NCBI GenBank assembly: GCA_019915135.1
Contig: JAHLMK010000006.1
Span: forward strand, 186,001-250,000
Length of the DNA: 64,000 nt
Direction: 5' to 3'
From: Strobilurus pachycystidiatus
Taxonomy: Eukaryota; Basidiomycota; Agaricomycetes; Agaricales; Physalacriaceae
Shown one piece after another: positions 22,057 through 32,352 of this stretch; the first letter of the stretch is position 1, and each line of letters begins with the position of its first letter. A program made the position numbers and the translations under genes. The notes under the pieces were generated by a model. The model was not told the DNA's origin, made no database searches, and was given only the letters and a program-made list of their open reading frames with translations.

Positions 22057-23592
22057 ATGCCGCGTACGGTCAAGGTGGTGCTAATCGGTGCGTCGGGCGT
22101 GGGGAAGACGAGTTTGCGGAGTCGGGTGCGTGCGTTTACTTCAACTTCGTTCGTTCGGTTCTGCGTTCTGCGTTCTCGCTTTCCGAACCCTACTTCCTCT
22201 CCCTTTCCGAACCTTACTTCGTACGGGTCCATTTCTCTCGACATTCCTTTCCTCGTCCGGCCATACCCTCGCGACGCGGATTATCCGAACCTTTCCCCTC
22301 CCACCTTCCCCCACGAAACTAATGCCTCCCCTCCCCATATTCTAGTACATAACATCCCGCTTCTCAACCGGGTACCGCGCGACGATCGGCGCGGATTTTA
22401 TTTCCAAGAGCGTGCGTTTGGATGGGCAGGGGGAGGGGGAGGGGGAAGAGGTGGTGTTGCAGATCTGGGTACGTGGGTCGTATTTCTTTCCCCCAGTTTT
22501 CCGGGGCGCGCTCGTTCCCTCCCCCGGGGCTCCCTCGCTCCCCCGCTCGCCAACACCCCCCTCTCGCTAACGCTCACCCAGGACACCGCAGGCCAAGAAC
22601 GCTTCTCCTCGCTCTCATCCGCCTTCTTCCGCGGCGCCGACGCCGTCGTCATGGTCTACGACGTCAACAACCGCCACACCCTGCACGCGCTCCGCGCGAG
22701 GTGGTGGCCCGCGTTTTTGGAGGGGGCTGGGTGGGATGAGGAGGGGGACACTGATGGTGGAGAAGAAGAAGAAGGAGCAGCAGGAAGAGGCGGCCCCGGG
22801 CGGTGCGCGGTCGTTGTCGGGAACAAGCTCGACCTCGAAGGGGAAGGGGAAGGGGAAGGGAGGGTGGGAGAAGAAGAGGGGGATGGGTTCGTCAGGGAGC
22901 TGTTGGGTTTCCCTTCACCGACCCCGACCCCGCCGTTGATGATCCTCCCTGCCTCGCCCTCACCCCCCACGCCACAGTTTGGGACGATGACGACTGTGTA
23001 TCATACGCCGCGCTCGAGCTTCGGGTATGAGAGCGATGATGATGCGGAGAGCGCGTACGCGTATACGGCGAGGGAGTATCCGCCCTCCACTCGCTCCCTC
23101 ACCCCATCCCTACCACGCTCCCCCGGCTCCCGATCCGCATCCCCGACCTTCTCCTCCCCCGCATCCTCGCTATTCGGCCGCTCCTGGTCCCCGCTCGGCT
23201 TCGGAGCGGGGAGAAACAGGAACAGGACGCCCTCAACGAGCAGCCTCGCGACCATCCGGCCCCGGCCCCATACTCCGAATGGCGACGCACACCTCCCTAG
23301 CCCAAACCGTGCCGCACACCCACGACCCGCCCAACCCAACGGTGACCCCCTCCCTCCTCCTCCCCCTCCCCCCGCCCCCGCCCCCCGCCCCCTCCCACAC
23401 TTCCGCACCTCCGCCAAGTCCGGGGAAGGCGTCGAGGACGTCTTTAAGTACATCGTCCGGTGTGCGCTCGTCCCCGTTCCTACGCGGGAGGGGGAGGAGG
23501 AGGGGTGGTTGGATTTACGGGCGGGTGGGGATGGGGATGGGGGTGGGAGGAGGGGGGGACAGGGACAAGGACAGGGTGCGAGGTGTTGTTAG
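22057..23592 (+). CDS. Rab-type small GTPase with long proline-rich insert, 400 aa
   Basis: Exons 22057-22125, 22346-22468 and 22582-23592, all phase 0. All GTPase boxes are present: P-loop GASGVGKT (residues 11-18), switch I ATIGADF, DTAGQE (65-70), GNKLD (144-148) and TSAKSGE (340-346). The C-terminus ends in CC, a geranylgeranylation signal typical of Rab proteins that cycle on membranes. The sequence is closest in feel to Rab7/Ypt7. The oddity is size: about 190 residues lie between the GNKLD and SAK boxes, where ordinary Rabs have about 30. This insert is Pro/Ser-rich and of low complexity (TPTPPLMILPASPSPPTP, RSPGSRSASPTFSSPASS), and it is encoded by very GC-rich DNA. The continuous open frame and intact motifs on both sides argue for a real extension, though an unrecognised intron could shorten it. 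A broken exon 1 copy lies at 15809-15888. Confidence 0.88.
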   Translation: MPRTVKVVLIGASGVGKTSLRSRVRAFTSTSFVRFCVLRSRFPNPTSSPFPNLTSYGSISLDIPFLVRPYPRDADYPNLSPPTFPHETNASPPHILVHNIPLLNRVPRDDRRGFYFQERAFGWAGGGGGGRGGVADLGTWVVFLSPSFPGRARSLPRGSLAPPLANTPLSLTLTQDTAGQERFSSLSSAFFRGADAVVMVYDVNNRHTLHALRARWWPAFLEGAGWDEEGDTDGGEEEEGAAGRGGPGRCAVVVGNKLDLEGEGEGEGRVGEEEGDGFVRELLGFPSPTPTPPLMILPASPSPPTPQFGTMTTVYHTPRSSFGYESDDDAESAYAYTAREYPPSTRSLTPSLPRSPGSRSASPTFSSPASSLFGRSWSPLGFGAGRNRNRTPSTSSLATIRPRPHTPNGDAHLPSPNRAAHPRPAQPNGDPLPPPPPPPAPAPRPLPHFRTSAKSGEGVEDVFKYIVRCALVPVPTREGEEEGWLDLRAGGDGDGGGRRGGQGQGQGARCC

Positions 23593-24565
23593 CAGGGATG
23601 GGGAGGGAAGGGGATGGGAGACAGGGTGGTGATTCACTATTACTTATGACCTAACTTATTTCTTTTCGCGTTCTGAATGCCATGCCAGCTCGTTAACAGT
23701 GGTTTACTTTCTCGGCTTCAGTGCACTACGGGAGCCAATTGATCCTTCGGCACGTCCGCGCTGGATAGGTTTTGGCATGGGCGGGTGGACTCTTTCTTTG
23801 ACTTTTTCAGGTTCCGAGGGGGGAGGACCTGGCTTTTGGACGTTCCGAGGCTCAGTCAACGCACGTCCGGCAACCGATCGTTCCGTTCCCATGTGAACCA
23901 TAGAACACTTCAAACGCCCTTTTTGGCAGCGAGCAGAAGAGTTTTGTTGTTCCTTCACGTCCCTAGTCACTGGCTGTTTTACTCTTTTGGTGCCGGTCAC
24001 TAGCTTCTCTCCCATCGTGGACCCATGCGGTTAACCATGCACGCCCAAGTCGACTGGAAGAGGTACTGGTATTTCCTTCACGTTCCGAGTCCGAGTCCTT
24101 CACCCACATCGTACTTACTTTCTACGGGAAGTGATCTCGACGCATGCCTCACCGGCGGTTAACCAGTACCTCCCGTCACACTCTTTTCGGCAGCCCAAGT
24201 AGGTCTCCATATTGATATTTCCTGCACGTGCGAATTAAAGTACAATGACTCACCTGCGGTCCCCCCCAAGGCCAAGGTGGATACAAGCCTCGCCGGGCCC
24301 CGGCAGTTGAGGTACCACACCCCGGAAGGGGGGGGGGGGGGGTTCGTACTTGCACCCTCCACGTTCCGGTACCTTTCGCCAGGGAGAGCGCACGCCACAT
24401 ACCGGTGTGCGTTCATCCACCCTCGCCACGACCAAAATGGGCGCGTGGAAACCAGGGATCCGCCCACACCAGCCACATCACATCACATTTCCTTTCCTTT
24501 TCAATTTGGGATGGGTGTGAGTCGTGACAGCCAGCCCCTATTGGCGTGCTGTGACGAAAAGAACC
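23593..24565. other. Intergenic, no protein gene recognised; 15-G run
   Basis: Holds a homopolymer of 15 G at 24328-24342 and the presumed 5' flank of the first tRNA-Phe gene. Short frames show no family motif. Confidence 0.5.
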
Positions 24566-24661
24566 GGGGACATAGCTCAGTTGGGAGAGCAACAGACTGA
24601 AGTTTCGTTTCCGTTCCTGGCTTTCTTCTGGAGGTCCCCAGTTCAATCCTGGGTGTCCCCA
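24566..24661 (+). tRNA. tRNA-Phe (GAA) with 23-nt intron
   Basis: The acceptor arms GGGGACA and TGTCCCC pair fully. The D arm (GCTC..GAGC) and T arm (CCCAG-TTCAATC-CTGGG) are canonical, and the anticodon loop reads CTGAAG, giving GAA. The intron TTTCGTTTCCGTTCCTGGCT plus TTC follows position 37, the standard site for eukaryotic tRNA introns. Without it the tRNA is 73 nt including discriminator A. The A and B boxes of the internal RNA polymerase III promoter are in the D and T arms. An almost identical copy is at 25406. Confidence 0.93.
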
Positions 24662-24681
24662 CTGTTGCGGTCCAGTAGCAG

Positions 24682-24690
24682 TTTTTTTTT
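24682..24690 (+). terminator. Pol III T-run terminator of tRNA-Phe
   Basis: Nine consecutive T about 20 nt after the tRNA end, the usual RNA polymerase III stop signal. Confidence 0.75.
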
Positions 24691-24732
24691 GGCATCTGCT
24701 TGAATGAATTCAAAGTTTCTTAGTACTTAGTA

Positions 24733-25038
24733 GGGTGGCGCAGTAAACCTACCTGGTAGGTTTGAAACCGTTACTTACTGACCTCCATTTTGGCCTAGGT
24801 TTCAATACCGTTACTAACGGTTTCATTACCGGCACGTGATGCGCACACGTGAGGGGCGCGCCGCCCTCCCGCCCCATCCCCACCCTCTTGTCGCTGGTCT
24901 CAGGCTTGCCGTAAAAGCATCACGTGTTGGTATTGAAACTACCTAACCTACTCCTCGACCTTTCAATACCGTATCGATACCGTTAATAATCGCAGTAAAC
25001 CCTAGGTGTATCGAAACCTAGGGTTTACTGCGCCACCC
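24733..25038. mobile_element. tRNA-linked MITE family, copy 1
   Basis: Terminal inverted repeats GGGTGGCGCAGTAAACC (left) and GGTTTACTGCGCCACCC (right) bound 306 bp, flanked by TA on both sides (24731-24732, 25039-25040). The interior is non-coding. It has several imperfect GGTTTGAAACCG/TTTCAATACCG half-palindromes, a GC-rich core (GGGGCGCGCCGCCCTCCCGC) and three CACGTG motifs (24833, 24846, 24921). It starts 71 bp after the first tRNA-Phe. Copy 3 at 37533 shares both ends and the core nearly unchanged. Non-autonomous DNA transposon; the superfamily is uncertain. Confidence 0.85.
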
Positions 25039-25040
25039 TA

Positions 25041-25318
25041 GTGGTGGCACAGTAAACCTCTGTAAGTTTGAAATGGACACATGACTGGTTTTTTGTGTGG
25101 CGCAATTTCCGCTGGCCTCCCACTGCCAAACCACTTCTCGTGTGTTACCTCTCACAGTTAGAGGGTTGTGTCTGAATACTTTATCCCTCTCCTCCGGCAG
25201 GCGCGCCACTTGATCACGCGCCGGTATCAAAACTTCAAGCCTTAGCCTACACCCCCCGAGGTTTCAATACCGTCAATAACCCTAGGTGTATCAAAACCTA
25301 GGGCTTACTGTGCCACCC
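25041..25318. mobile_element. tRNA-linked MITE family, copy 2, diverged and abutting copy 1
   Basis: Ends GTGGTGGCACAGTAAACC and GGGCTTACTGTGCCACCC, bordered by TA at 25039-25040 (shared with copy 1) and at 25319-25320. The last 60 bp (TTTCAATACCG, then CCCTAGGTGTATC) match copies 1 and 3, but the centre is different and older-looking. It stops 87 bp before the second tRNA-Phe. The tail-to-head arrangement with only one TA between copies suggests insertion at the TA of a resident element. Confidence 0.78.
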
Positions 25319-25405
25319 TAAGCAAAATGCTTTTTATGCAGGAGTTGTGCAAAGATTTCACATGAGACCAGAGACCAGAGACCAGAGGTGTTACCGAGCT
25401 TCTCC

Positions 25406-25501
25406 GGGGACATAGCTCAGTTGGGAGAGCAACAGACTGAAGTTTCATTTCCGTTCCTGGCTTTCTTCTGGAGGTCCCCAGTTCAATCCTGGGTGTCCCC
25501 A
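25406..25501 (+). tRNA. tRNA-Phe (GAA) with 23-nt intron, second copy
   Basis: Mature sequence identical to the copy at 24566. The only difference within the gene is one base in the intron (A instead of G at its fifth position, TTTCATTTCC versus TTTCGTTTCC). The 5' flanks differ, whereas the 3' flanks still share an ACTRTTGCRG start and a GGC..TTGAATTCA stretch, so the duplication included some 3' flank. Confidence 0.93.
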
Positions 25502-25522
25502 CTATTGCAGTATACTCTTTGC

Positions 25523-25528
25523 TTTTTT
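25523..25528 (+). terminator. Pol III T-run terminator of second tRNA-Phe
   Basis: Six T about 22 nt after the tRNA end. Confidence 0.65.
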
Positions 25529-26860
25529 GGCTTGAATTCATAGTGGCGCAGCAAGGACTTAGTATCTGGCCGCTGGATAGGTCCTAGAGTAGTGCATTCA
25601 TGTGTCCTCTCACTGAGGAGAATACATCTACTGTACCGTCCGTGGTAAGTTATCGAGAGGATGAATACTCAATGAACCCCCCCCCCACGTACTCATCATA
25701 TTTCTCCCCTATCACCTCCTCCATACCATCCACACGCGGAGTCTGATTCGTCAAGCGTAGGCGTATGTACGTATATCTGACAAGCCAGCTTGGCGGGACA
25801 ACTGTACTTCCCAGACGCGAAGATAAGGCTGAGAAACCTGGAAGCAAGAAGACAGACGAGGGAAGGTGGGGGAATAGGGTGAAGGTGTAGGCAAAAGGAA
25901 CCAATCGTGCAATGGAAAGAAGATATTGGGAGGAGATGTAGACGAAGTGAGGAGGGAATGTGGCAGAGACGGAGAAGAAAGTGGGTCGGCGAGGCGAGAG
26001 CTTTACTCACCAGCCTGCAATATCTCAACGAATCTATGAATCCAACACGGCGCGCGCCCAATCTGCGTATAGCCGGTAGGACAGTGAATCAGAAGAGTCG
26101 GTGATGCCGACGCACACGTCGGGGCTTTATCAAGAGTGCTTCCTGAGTCGAAGATCATCTTGCGGGAAAAGAGTCACCGGGATCCAGTAACGAACATCCA
26201 AGTCCTATACTGTACGCTATAGCCAGTCGGGTCAAACGTTGGACTCCGAGGAGGGCTAATCGATTGTTCGTATATTGCCCGCATGAACAAGAAGTCCCAA
26301 GAGCTGGCATGACACAGCTCTGCCTTCTGGAAGTGCAGAGGAGAGTGGAGGGGAGCAGGTGGTTGTAAGGGACAACGGCCGTTAACTCCGGATAATGGCT
26401 TGCCTTCCGCACTGGCATCCATCATCTGTTTGGCTCCTTCCTCCCGAGGCTTCTCCCTGTGGCTGCTCTGTCGACCCGCTTTGGAACGAACTCCCTCTGA
26501 CGCGATTCGACATCTTCTCTAGGTTGAAACATGAGATTTGATCCTTGAACGTGGCCCATGGATGCAAATCGACTCCGAGTCTCAGGCTCGTTCCAAGCTG
26601 TACTACTTACTGCCTGCTTGACTGTGGAGGGTCTTCCAGCTGGCTATTGTATTTCTGGAACGATGCACCAACATGCCGGCGGTCTTAGCGATGTTGCCAA
26701 GTGTGTGATGGTCGCAGTATTAGTACTCGAAGACCATCGCACCATCATAAGAAGCTGAACTTAGGGCCCTCTCCTTCCCTCTCCTTCCCATACCTCTCAT
26801 GGACTGTCGAAACACCACGAAGGTCAGACTCCTCTTTTCCTCGATATCTTACTCGGACTT
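25529..26860. other. Intergenic, no gene recognised
   Basis: About 1.3 kb containing a long C-run near 25677-25686. No motif-bearing frame on either strand. Confidence 0.45.
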
Positions 26861-27498
26861 ATGCCTCGGAAGGTCGACTTGCGAGAAACCCTCCAAACCC
26901 TGCTTCGTCGCCTATTCTGGTTCAAAAAACGACGCGCCACTCCGCCCGTGGATGCCCTCCCAGTCCCAGTCCCTGTCCCTGTCAGCGAAAAGATTGCACC
27001 GGAGGCCGACCCAGAAATAAACGAACCATCATTGAAGGAATCCCAGCCCGATGTCTCGAGTATCGCCACAAATCCCGAACCGAGTCCTTCAGAGTCCATC
27101 ACCACATCTTACTCCACTGTGACAGAGACCGAGCAAATCGATGCCCGCTTCACCGCAAACGAACTCTACATCGCCGATCTCAAACAGCAGATCGCCGAAA
27201 TCGAGCGCCAGTTGGGTGAGGAGGAGGTGCGCAGACGCCTGGCCCTGGGAGAATCCAATGCAGAGGAAATTGGCAAGACGAAGATGAGAGTTGAGCGAGG
27301 AGGAGAACAAAAACAAGACGAGGATGAAGACGATGATGATATCGAAAACGTGAGGCTTTATTCACCTTGTGCGTACGCATGTAGATCCTTGCTGACAAGT
27401 CATAGGTGGACTTCCAGTACCCCAGCGTCGCAGATGAGATCGACAGAATCATCTCGGAGATTCATAAGGACGGGCTTGTCCTACTTGGGTGGGCATGA
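26861..27498 (+). CDS. Hypothetical coiled-coil protein, 193 aa
   Basis: Two exons (26861-27349, 27406-27498), phase 0. It has a basic N-terminus (LLRRLFWFKKRRATPP), a Pro/Val repeat (VPVPVPV), then a Ser/Thr-rich linker. A coiled coil follows at about residues 85-140 (LYIADLKQQIAEIERQLGEE), then an acidic run (EDEDDDD). The second exon gives a compact end (DFQYPSVADEIDRIISEIH) and finishes at GLVLLGWA. The spliced second exon is more protein-like than reading through the intron, which supports the model. No family is recognised; function unknown. Confidence 0.65.
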
Positions 27499-27605
27499 CG
27501 GACTCCAGTGACAAAATTATGTGCTATCATGTATAAGTAACGCAGGTTCATGTTCATGTTGTGTTAGAGTAAATAATTGTCCATATAACCAATACAACCT
27601 CCCTG

Positions 27606-28836
27606 TCAGAACCCACCTCCACTGCCCCGCCCACTCTCCTCACACCACTTCGCATACACCTTTCCACACCTCTTCTTGTGCCTAACCCACGCGCCACACT
27701 TCAATTGTACAAACTTTGCGCAGCCTCTGCACCTAAGAATCATGAACATCAGCCAAGGGCACGAAGTAGACCGTAGATCGTAGAACAAAGACGTACTTGA
27801 CACTGTCCAGCCTCAAAGACCCTCTGACGACCCAAGGGTCCGTCTCCGGCGGTGAACACTCATGCTCAGCCAGGGAGGCGTAGAATTCCTTCGCGTGGAG
27901 ACGGTTATCGTACCCCATGCCCGCCGTGGGTCGGGTGGCCTTGCCGGTGCTAGGGGTGATATGAGACTCTGTGACCTTCTCGCTAGCGCCGGCAGGATGA
28001 ATGGAGATGGGCTTTGGACGATTTTCGCTCCCACTGGCAGCATGCACCAGCTCGACCGGGGAGGTAGAGTCTGAGTCGGTCAAGTCGAAAGCGACCCTGG
28101 GTCTGGAGCGCTGAGGTTGGGGAGAGGAGGAGCTCCGACGACGTTTCGTGGACGTGGAGGGAGTAGGGTTCAATACAAACGTCTGAGTCGCCGCGGTACT
28201 GGGGCTCTTCTCGGTAGGGCGAATGGAGCTGGTCAAGTCCGGGGGCGAACTTAGAAAACTAGGAGGATGGTTTTCGTTCCTAGCACGCGTAGACTCGCTA
28301 AAGCTGGCACGAGCAACGGCAGTCTCAGAGAGCACCCGTTTACGCGGCTCGTCCCAGTCCAGATGATCGCGGTTGGGCGATAGCATCGACAGGGCGCGGG
28401 ATCTGCTAGAGCTATATGGTAACTTATAAGTTGAACGACTTTTGGCGCGTCAGACTCACCTTGGGGCCGGTGGTGGTGCTGCACGCGTTACTGGCAGCTC
28501 AGGCTCGGGATAGTCGTACGCGGCCACGGGTGGCGAATCCAAAGTCGCCTCCGAGTCAGCTAGAGTCGCATAGGTCCAACGAGGATCCCAAGGTTCGTCC
28601 CCTTCTTCGTCCGAGTCTGGCATGCAAGTATATTGCAGCTCAGGCTCCGTGAACCGACTGTCGTACGTGGCCACGGGTAGCGAATCCAAATTCGCCTGCA
28701 AGTCAGCTAGAGTCGTATAACTCCACCAAGTACCCGAAGCCTGAGGTTCCTCGTCAGGCTCCTCTTCCTCGTCCGAGTCTGGCATGCTAGTCCGTGTGTC
28801 GGACACGGGGAACGTGATATAGTTCGAGTACACCAT
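27606..28836 (-). CDS. Hypothetical protein with internal duplication and C-terminal Cys-rich segment, 372 aa
   Basis: Three exons (28460-28836, 27797-28411, 27606-27732) with matching phases. The first exon holds a tandem duplication of about 45 residues. Both units start MPDSDEE, continue with W(S/T)Y(T/A)TLAD and (A/S)(N/T)LDS.PVA.YD, and end EPEL. The middle is a disordered Ser/Arg-rich region (STKRRRSSSSPQPQRSRP). The end carries a possible zinc knuckle: VKCRGCAKFVQLKCGAWVRH followed by KKRCGKVYAKWC, with Cys spacing CxxC-x8-C-x8-C-x6-C. No named family fits with certainty. It is divergent to the gene at 29395 and convergent with the one at 26861. Confidence 0.7.
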
Positions 28837-29394
28837 AGAGTGGCAGATGAAAGGTGGGTGGTAAGCGCGTCGCGTCGCGCTATCCCCCCCACATAGAGAG
28901 TTGGACCATCGTTCACATGACCGTCAGACCACTGGTAGAGGATGGTAGCCTATTTCGTTCTCGAGGTGGGCATGGTCCTCGCGTTCCCGTTTGTTTTTGT
29001 CCATGACGACGGGAAGAAAGAGACGACGGCAGTTGCCGACTGATCAGCCCTTCATGACCAGAACCGTCATGCACTGTCCATGCATCATGGTCTACTCCGA
29101 GCCTCAGAAATTATTGTGTTCCCTTTCACGCTCCGAGTCAGTGACTCTTTGTACGGGTTTATACTGGACAGCAGACAAAGACTCGACCCCTCTCCTTGCT
29201 CCCGACAGCCATCAAAGCCACTGGTCCTCTCCGAACTCATAGCGCTTTCTGACAAAGACGTCTGCGACTATTTAGACTGTCTGCGCTGCGCTCTAGCTAG
29301 TGCCACGCCTCATATCAAACATTGTCTCCCACAGTGCGTCGTGTTTCTTTCATAGTGGGCTTTTGACGCGTCTCATCACTTTCCAGTTTCGACC
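28837..29394. other. Divergent intergenic region
   Basis: Probable shared promoter space between the minus-strand gene ending upstream at 28836 and the plus-strand gene starting at 29395. No motif recognised. Confidence 0.4.
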
Positions 29395-30499
29395 ATGCTG
29401 GCAGAGCCCACTTCCAAGGATTGTCCACCCTCTATTGAGACTGCGGTCGACGACTCCTCATCCCCGACTCCCGTTCCCGTGTTAGACGCAAGCACCATCG
29501 CAACGGTCACAGAGAATATCACACTCCCGTCCACAACAGGTACGCCTGCTCCAGCCTTTATTGATTGGGTGTCCCATTGACTATCATGTTCGCATAGGTT
29601 CTGTTCAGCATGGAGAGGCTTCCTACGACGTGTCCAGCGTTATAGATGGACTCCAGCGGATGGCCAAAGATCTCGGCGAGAAGTCCACCCGTCTCGACGA
29701 GAACTCCTCGCGTCTTGACGAGGCCAATCAGCGTATCAAGTCCCTCGAACGTCGACTTTGTTGCTCTTCCCTTGTGGCAGAGTCCCGAGCTCGGCAATTA
29801 GGCCAATGTCGATTCACGCTATATGCTGTCAAGGAGCTGGAGCGTCGGGCGGCTTCTATGCATCCGGCTCCGAATGACGCTTCCGCGCTTGTGGCCATCA
29901 CGAAGGATGTACGGTCCACGAAGGAATCGACGACGCATATCTTGTCCTCATTAGGGACTCTATCGAGTGCGAACGCTAGACATGTGGAGGAGAACCTGGC
30001 CTTGCTTGGCGCTCTGAGCGATAGGATCCGGAATCAACAAGTCGTCATCGAGTCGTTAAACGAGCGGGACTTAAAGAGGGCGGAGGTGGAATTGAGCGCC
30101 AGGGAGGAATCCATGTCGCGTGCGATGGAGAAGCAGAAAGGTGAACACGAGATGGCGATTGGGGAGTTGGAGACGAAGGTTGCCGAGGCGCAGAAAGCTT
30201 TGACTCAGCTTGAGGAGAAGTATGCAGCGCAGACCAAGTCGGTTAATCAGCTGAAGGGCGAGAAGTCGTGCCGTGTGGCCGCGGAGAGGAGCAACGATGC
30301 ACTTACAAAGCTTAACGACAAGCTCAAGAATGACATGGAGACCCGCATCTATCCACAACTGAGCTTTCCATGTCTTTTTTGGATAATGTGGGTGATAGGT
30401 TTCGAGTGGTCGGGCTGGAGCAGCATTGGAACGATACTGTGCTTCTTCATCGTGTTCTTTGGCATTTTGCTCCCATTAGAGAGTCCCCCATTCAAATAG
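29395..30499 (+). CDS. Coiled-coil protein with C-terminal hydrophobic anchor, 348 aa
   Basis: Two exons (29395-29539, 29598-30499), the codon GGT being split by a 58-nt intron. The N-terminus is Ser/Thr/Pro-rich, then follow heptads: KSTRLDENSSRLDEANQRIK near residues 75-100 and a long coil at about 200-285 (EKQKGEHEMAIGELETKVAE). The last 50 residues are strongly hydrophobic (FPCLFWIMWVIGFEW, then GTILCFFIVFFGILL), so a tail anchor or hairpin membrane segment is likely. The layout parallels the protein at 14418-15017, but sequence similarity is not obvious. Function unknown. Confidence 0.75.
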
Positions 30500-30630
30500 T
30501 TACCATCGTAGGAGCGAAATAGACTGTTGATTCGTCACCAGGACAGTTCGGACTTACCATTCGGAAGGGTCGGCATTATTCATCGGCAATCTGCGATTAC
30601 TTTTTGCTCTCCAACCTCCATGTCGCGATC

Positions 30631-32352
30631 ATGCTCGTGAGTAAATCACAAGGCGAAGAAAGAGCAGAGCGGCTCTTAGATATACTCTCTTTGCCTTTGG
30701 CTAGCAGCCTCATTGACTGCCACACAAACGATCTAGGCGGCCAGCTTATATCTCCCCTCGCTTTTCACTGTCCTGACACGGGAGTCACTACTCCGGCCTT
30801 CGACGTCCCGGAATGTTGGAGAGATTGGTGGGACTGGGCTGCTTTGGGAGAGAGACAGTACAGCTCGCTTGTTGAACTCTCTCAAAACTTGCGTTATTCT
30901 CCCGGACCTTTAGACTTGGACTTCGACTCTGAGATCCCTCCCTCATTACAGAACCTCGTCTTGACCGTACATAAAGCCTCCTTAGGAAGAGAGTCAACCT
31001 TGGATCCTGCGTCGCCTGTAGCGGCTCGGGTCGGTTCTGTTCGAATCTCGCACAAGAAAAACCACGAGGTGACGCGGATGGCATCGTACGTATTCCGTAT
31101 GCTAGACAGGACGAGAGACGAAGCTGGCATCGAGGCGAAGCATGTCGTTGACATTGGCTCCGGCCAGGTGAGATCTCCAACTGTGCTCAGAAATCTTCCA
31201 GATGCTCAAATTCGATAGGGATATCTCTCTCGTGCACTTTGTAAGTGACTCCTCGAATCATGACCTATTCCGATATCCACTGCGAGGAGAATTTGATCAT
31301 GCGATAGGCAATCGGGAAAACGTGCATGTCCTGGCGCTCGACTCCTCCGAACATCAGCTCGAGGGCTCGGAGCGACGTGCACAAAACCTATCCAACCTGA
31401 CCTCACGAGCGTTTTGGTTGGGGGAAGGGCCTTCTTTCGACAATCATCCGGGAAAGCGTGGAACCAACTCCAGCGAAAGCGATCCGCTAGAAATTGAGCA
31501 CGTCCTCGAGGAATGGCTCAAGGACATGAACGCTTTTGCGGGCAGTGCCGACGGGACTTCTTCACTGCCTGTCGTATTCGTCGCACTACACGCCTGTGGC
31601 TCGTTGACGCCAGACATTCTGAGGAAAGTCTCGGAACTTCAACCATCGGCCGATCGACGTTGGCATGTCGCCGGTGCTGTTGTTGTAGGCTGCTGTTACA
31701 ATCTCTTACGCAAGGACGGTCAGTGTTGATGAATTTCGAAATCGACCATGTTCCTCACCTGCACACAGACTTCCCCGTGTCTCAATTTGTGCAGTCCCGA
31801 CTGCAAGACTATCCCGGGCTCACCCTCAGTAATCACCACAGACACCTCGCTGTCCAAACCCCATCTGAATGGATGAGAACTGAGAAGTCGAAGAAGGAAG
31901 CTGAAATTGCAGTGAAAAAGGTTCTCTACCGAGCATTGCTTGCTCCCGTCCTCGACTCACTCAATGTCGACACCAAAAACGCCGGCCTCCCCCCTGCACA
32001 TCGCATCGGCAAACTCAACAACAAGTTCTACGACAATTTCGAGACATTCTTGAAGGCGGCGAGCCAGAAGCTTGGCGTAGACGTTTTGGAAGGATTGGAC
32101 GAGGGTGCGAGAGGGAAAGTGATCGAGCTGGACTCGACGCCAGATGCGAGGCGGATAGAGGTGCTTCATGCGCTGAGGTGCATACTTGGACCAGCGTGCG
32201 AGAGTATGTTGATCCTTGATCGGTATCTATGGCTGGAGGAGAACTTGCACACAGGCGCGGTAGGCGTTGACTTGGTAAACTTGTTTGATCAGAGTACAAG
32301 TGATCGTAACGTTGCTATTGTTGTAGAGCCTCGTCCAAAACGTGTATCATGA
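30631..32352 (+). CDS. METTL25/RRNAD1-like methyltransferase-domain protein, 517 aa
   Basis: Exons 30631-31167, 31219-31240, 31308-31718 and 31769-32352. The 22-nt second exon restores the Rossmann motif VVDIGSGQGYLSRAL across two introns, and the acidic ribose-binding strand follows as HVLALDSSEHQLEGSERRAQ. The family motif VVGCCYNLL ends exon 3. A C-terminal half of about 190 residues (DFPVSQFVQ onward, with LPPAHRIGKLNNKFYDNFE) is typical of this group. The domain binds S-adenosylmethionine in related enzymes; the substrate of fungal members is not established. The first ATG in frame is at 30631, but the frame is open upstream to about 30520, so a non-ATG or upstream-exon start is possible. 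Confidence 0.85.

Noticed and set aside
23001..23453. Minus-strand frame of 150 codons in the Rab insert
   Set aside because: Complement of a Pro-rich low-complexity coding stretch; no motif of its own.
24328..24342. 15-G run as a G-quadruplex regulatory element
   Set aside because: A single homopolymer without neighbouring G-tracts or an adjacent gene; could also be a sequencing-length artefact.
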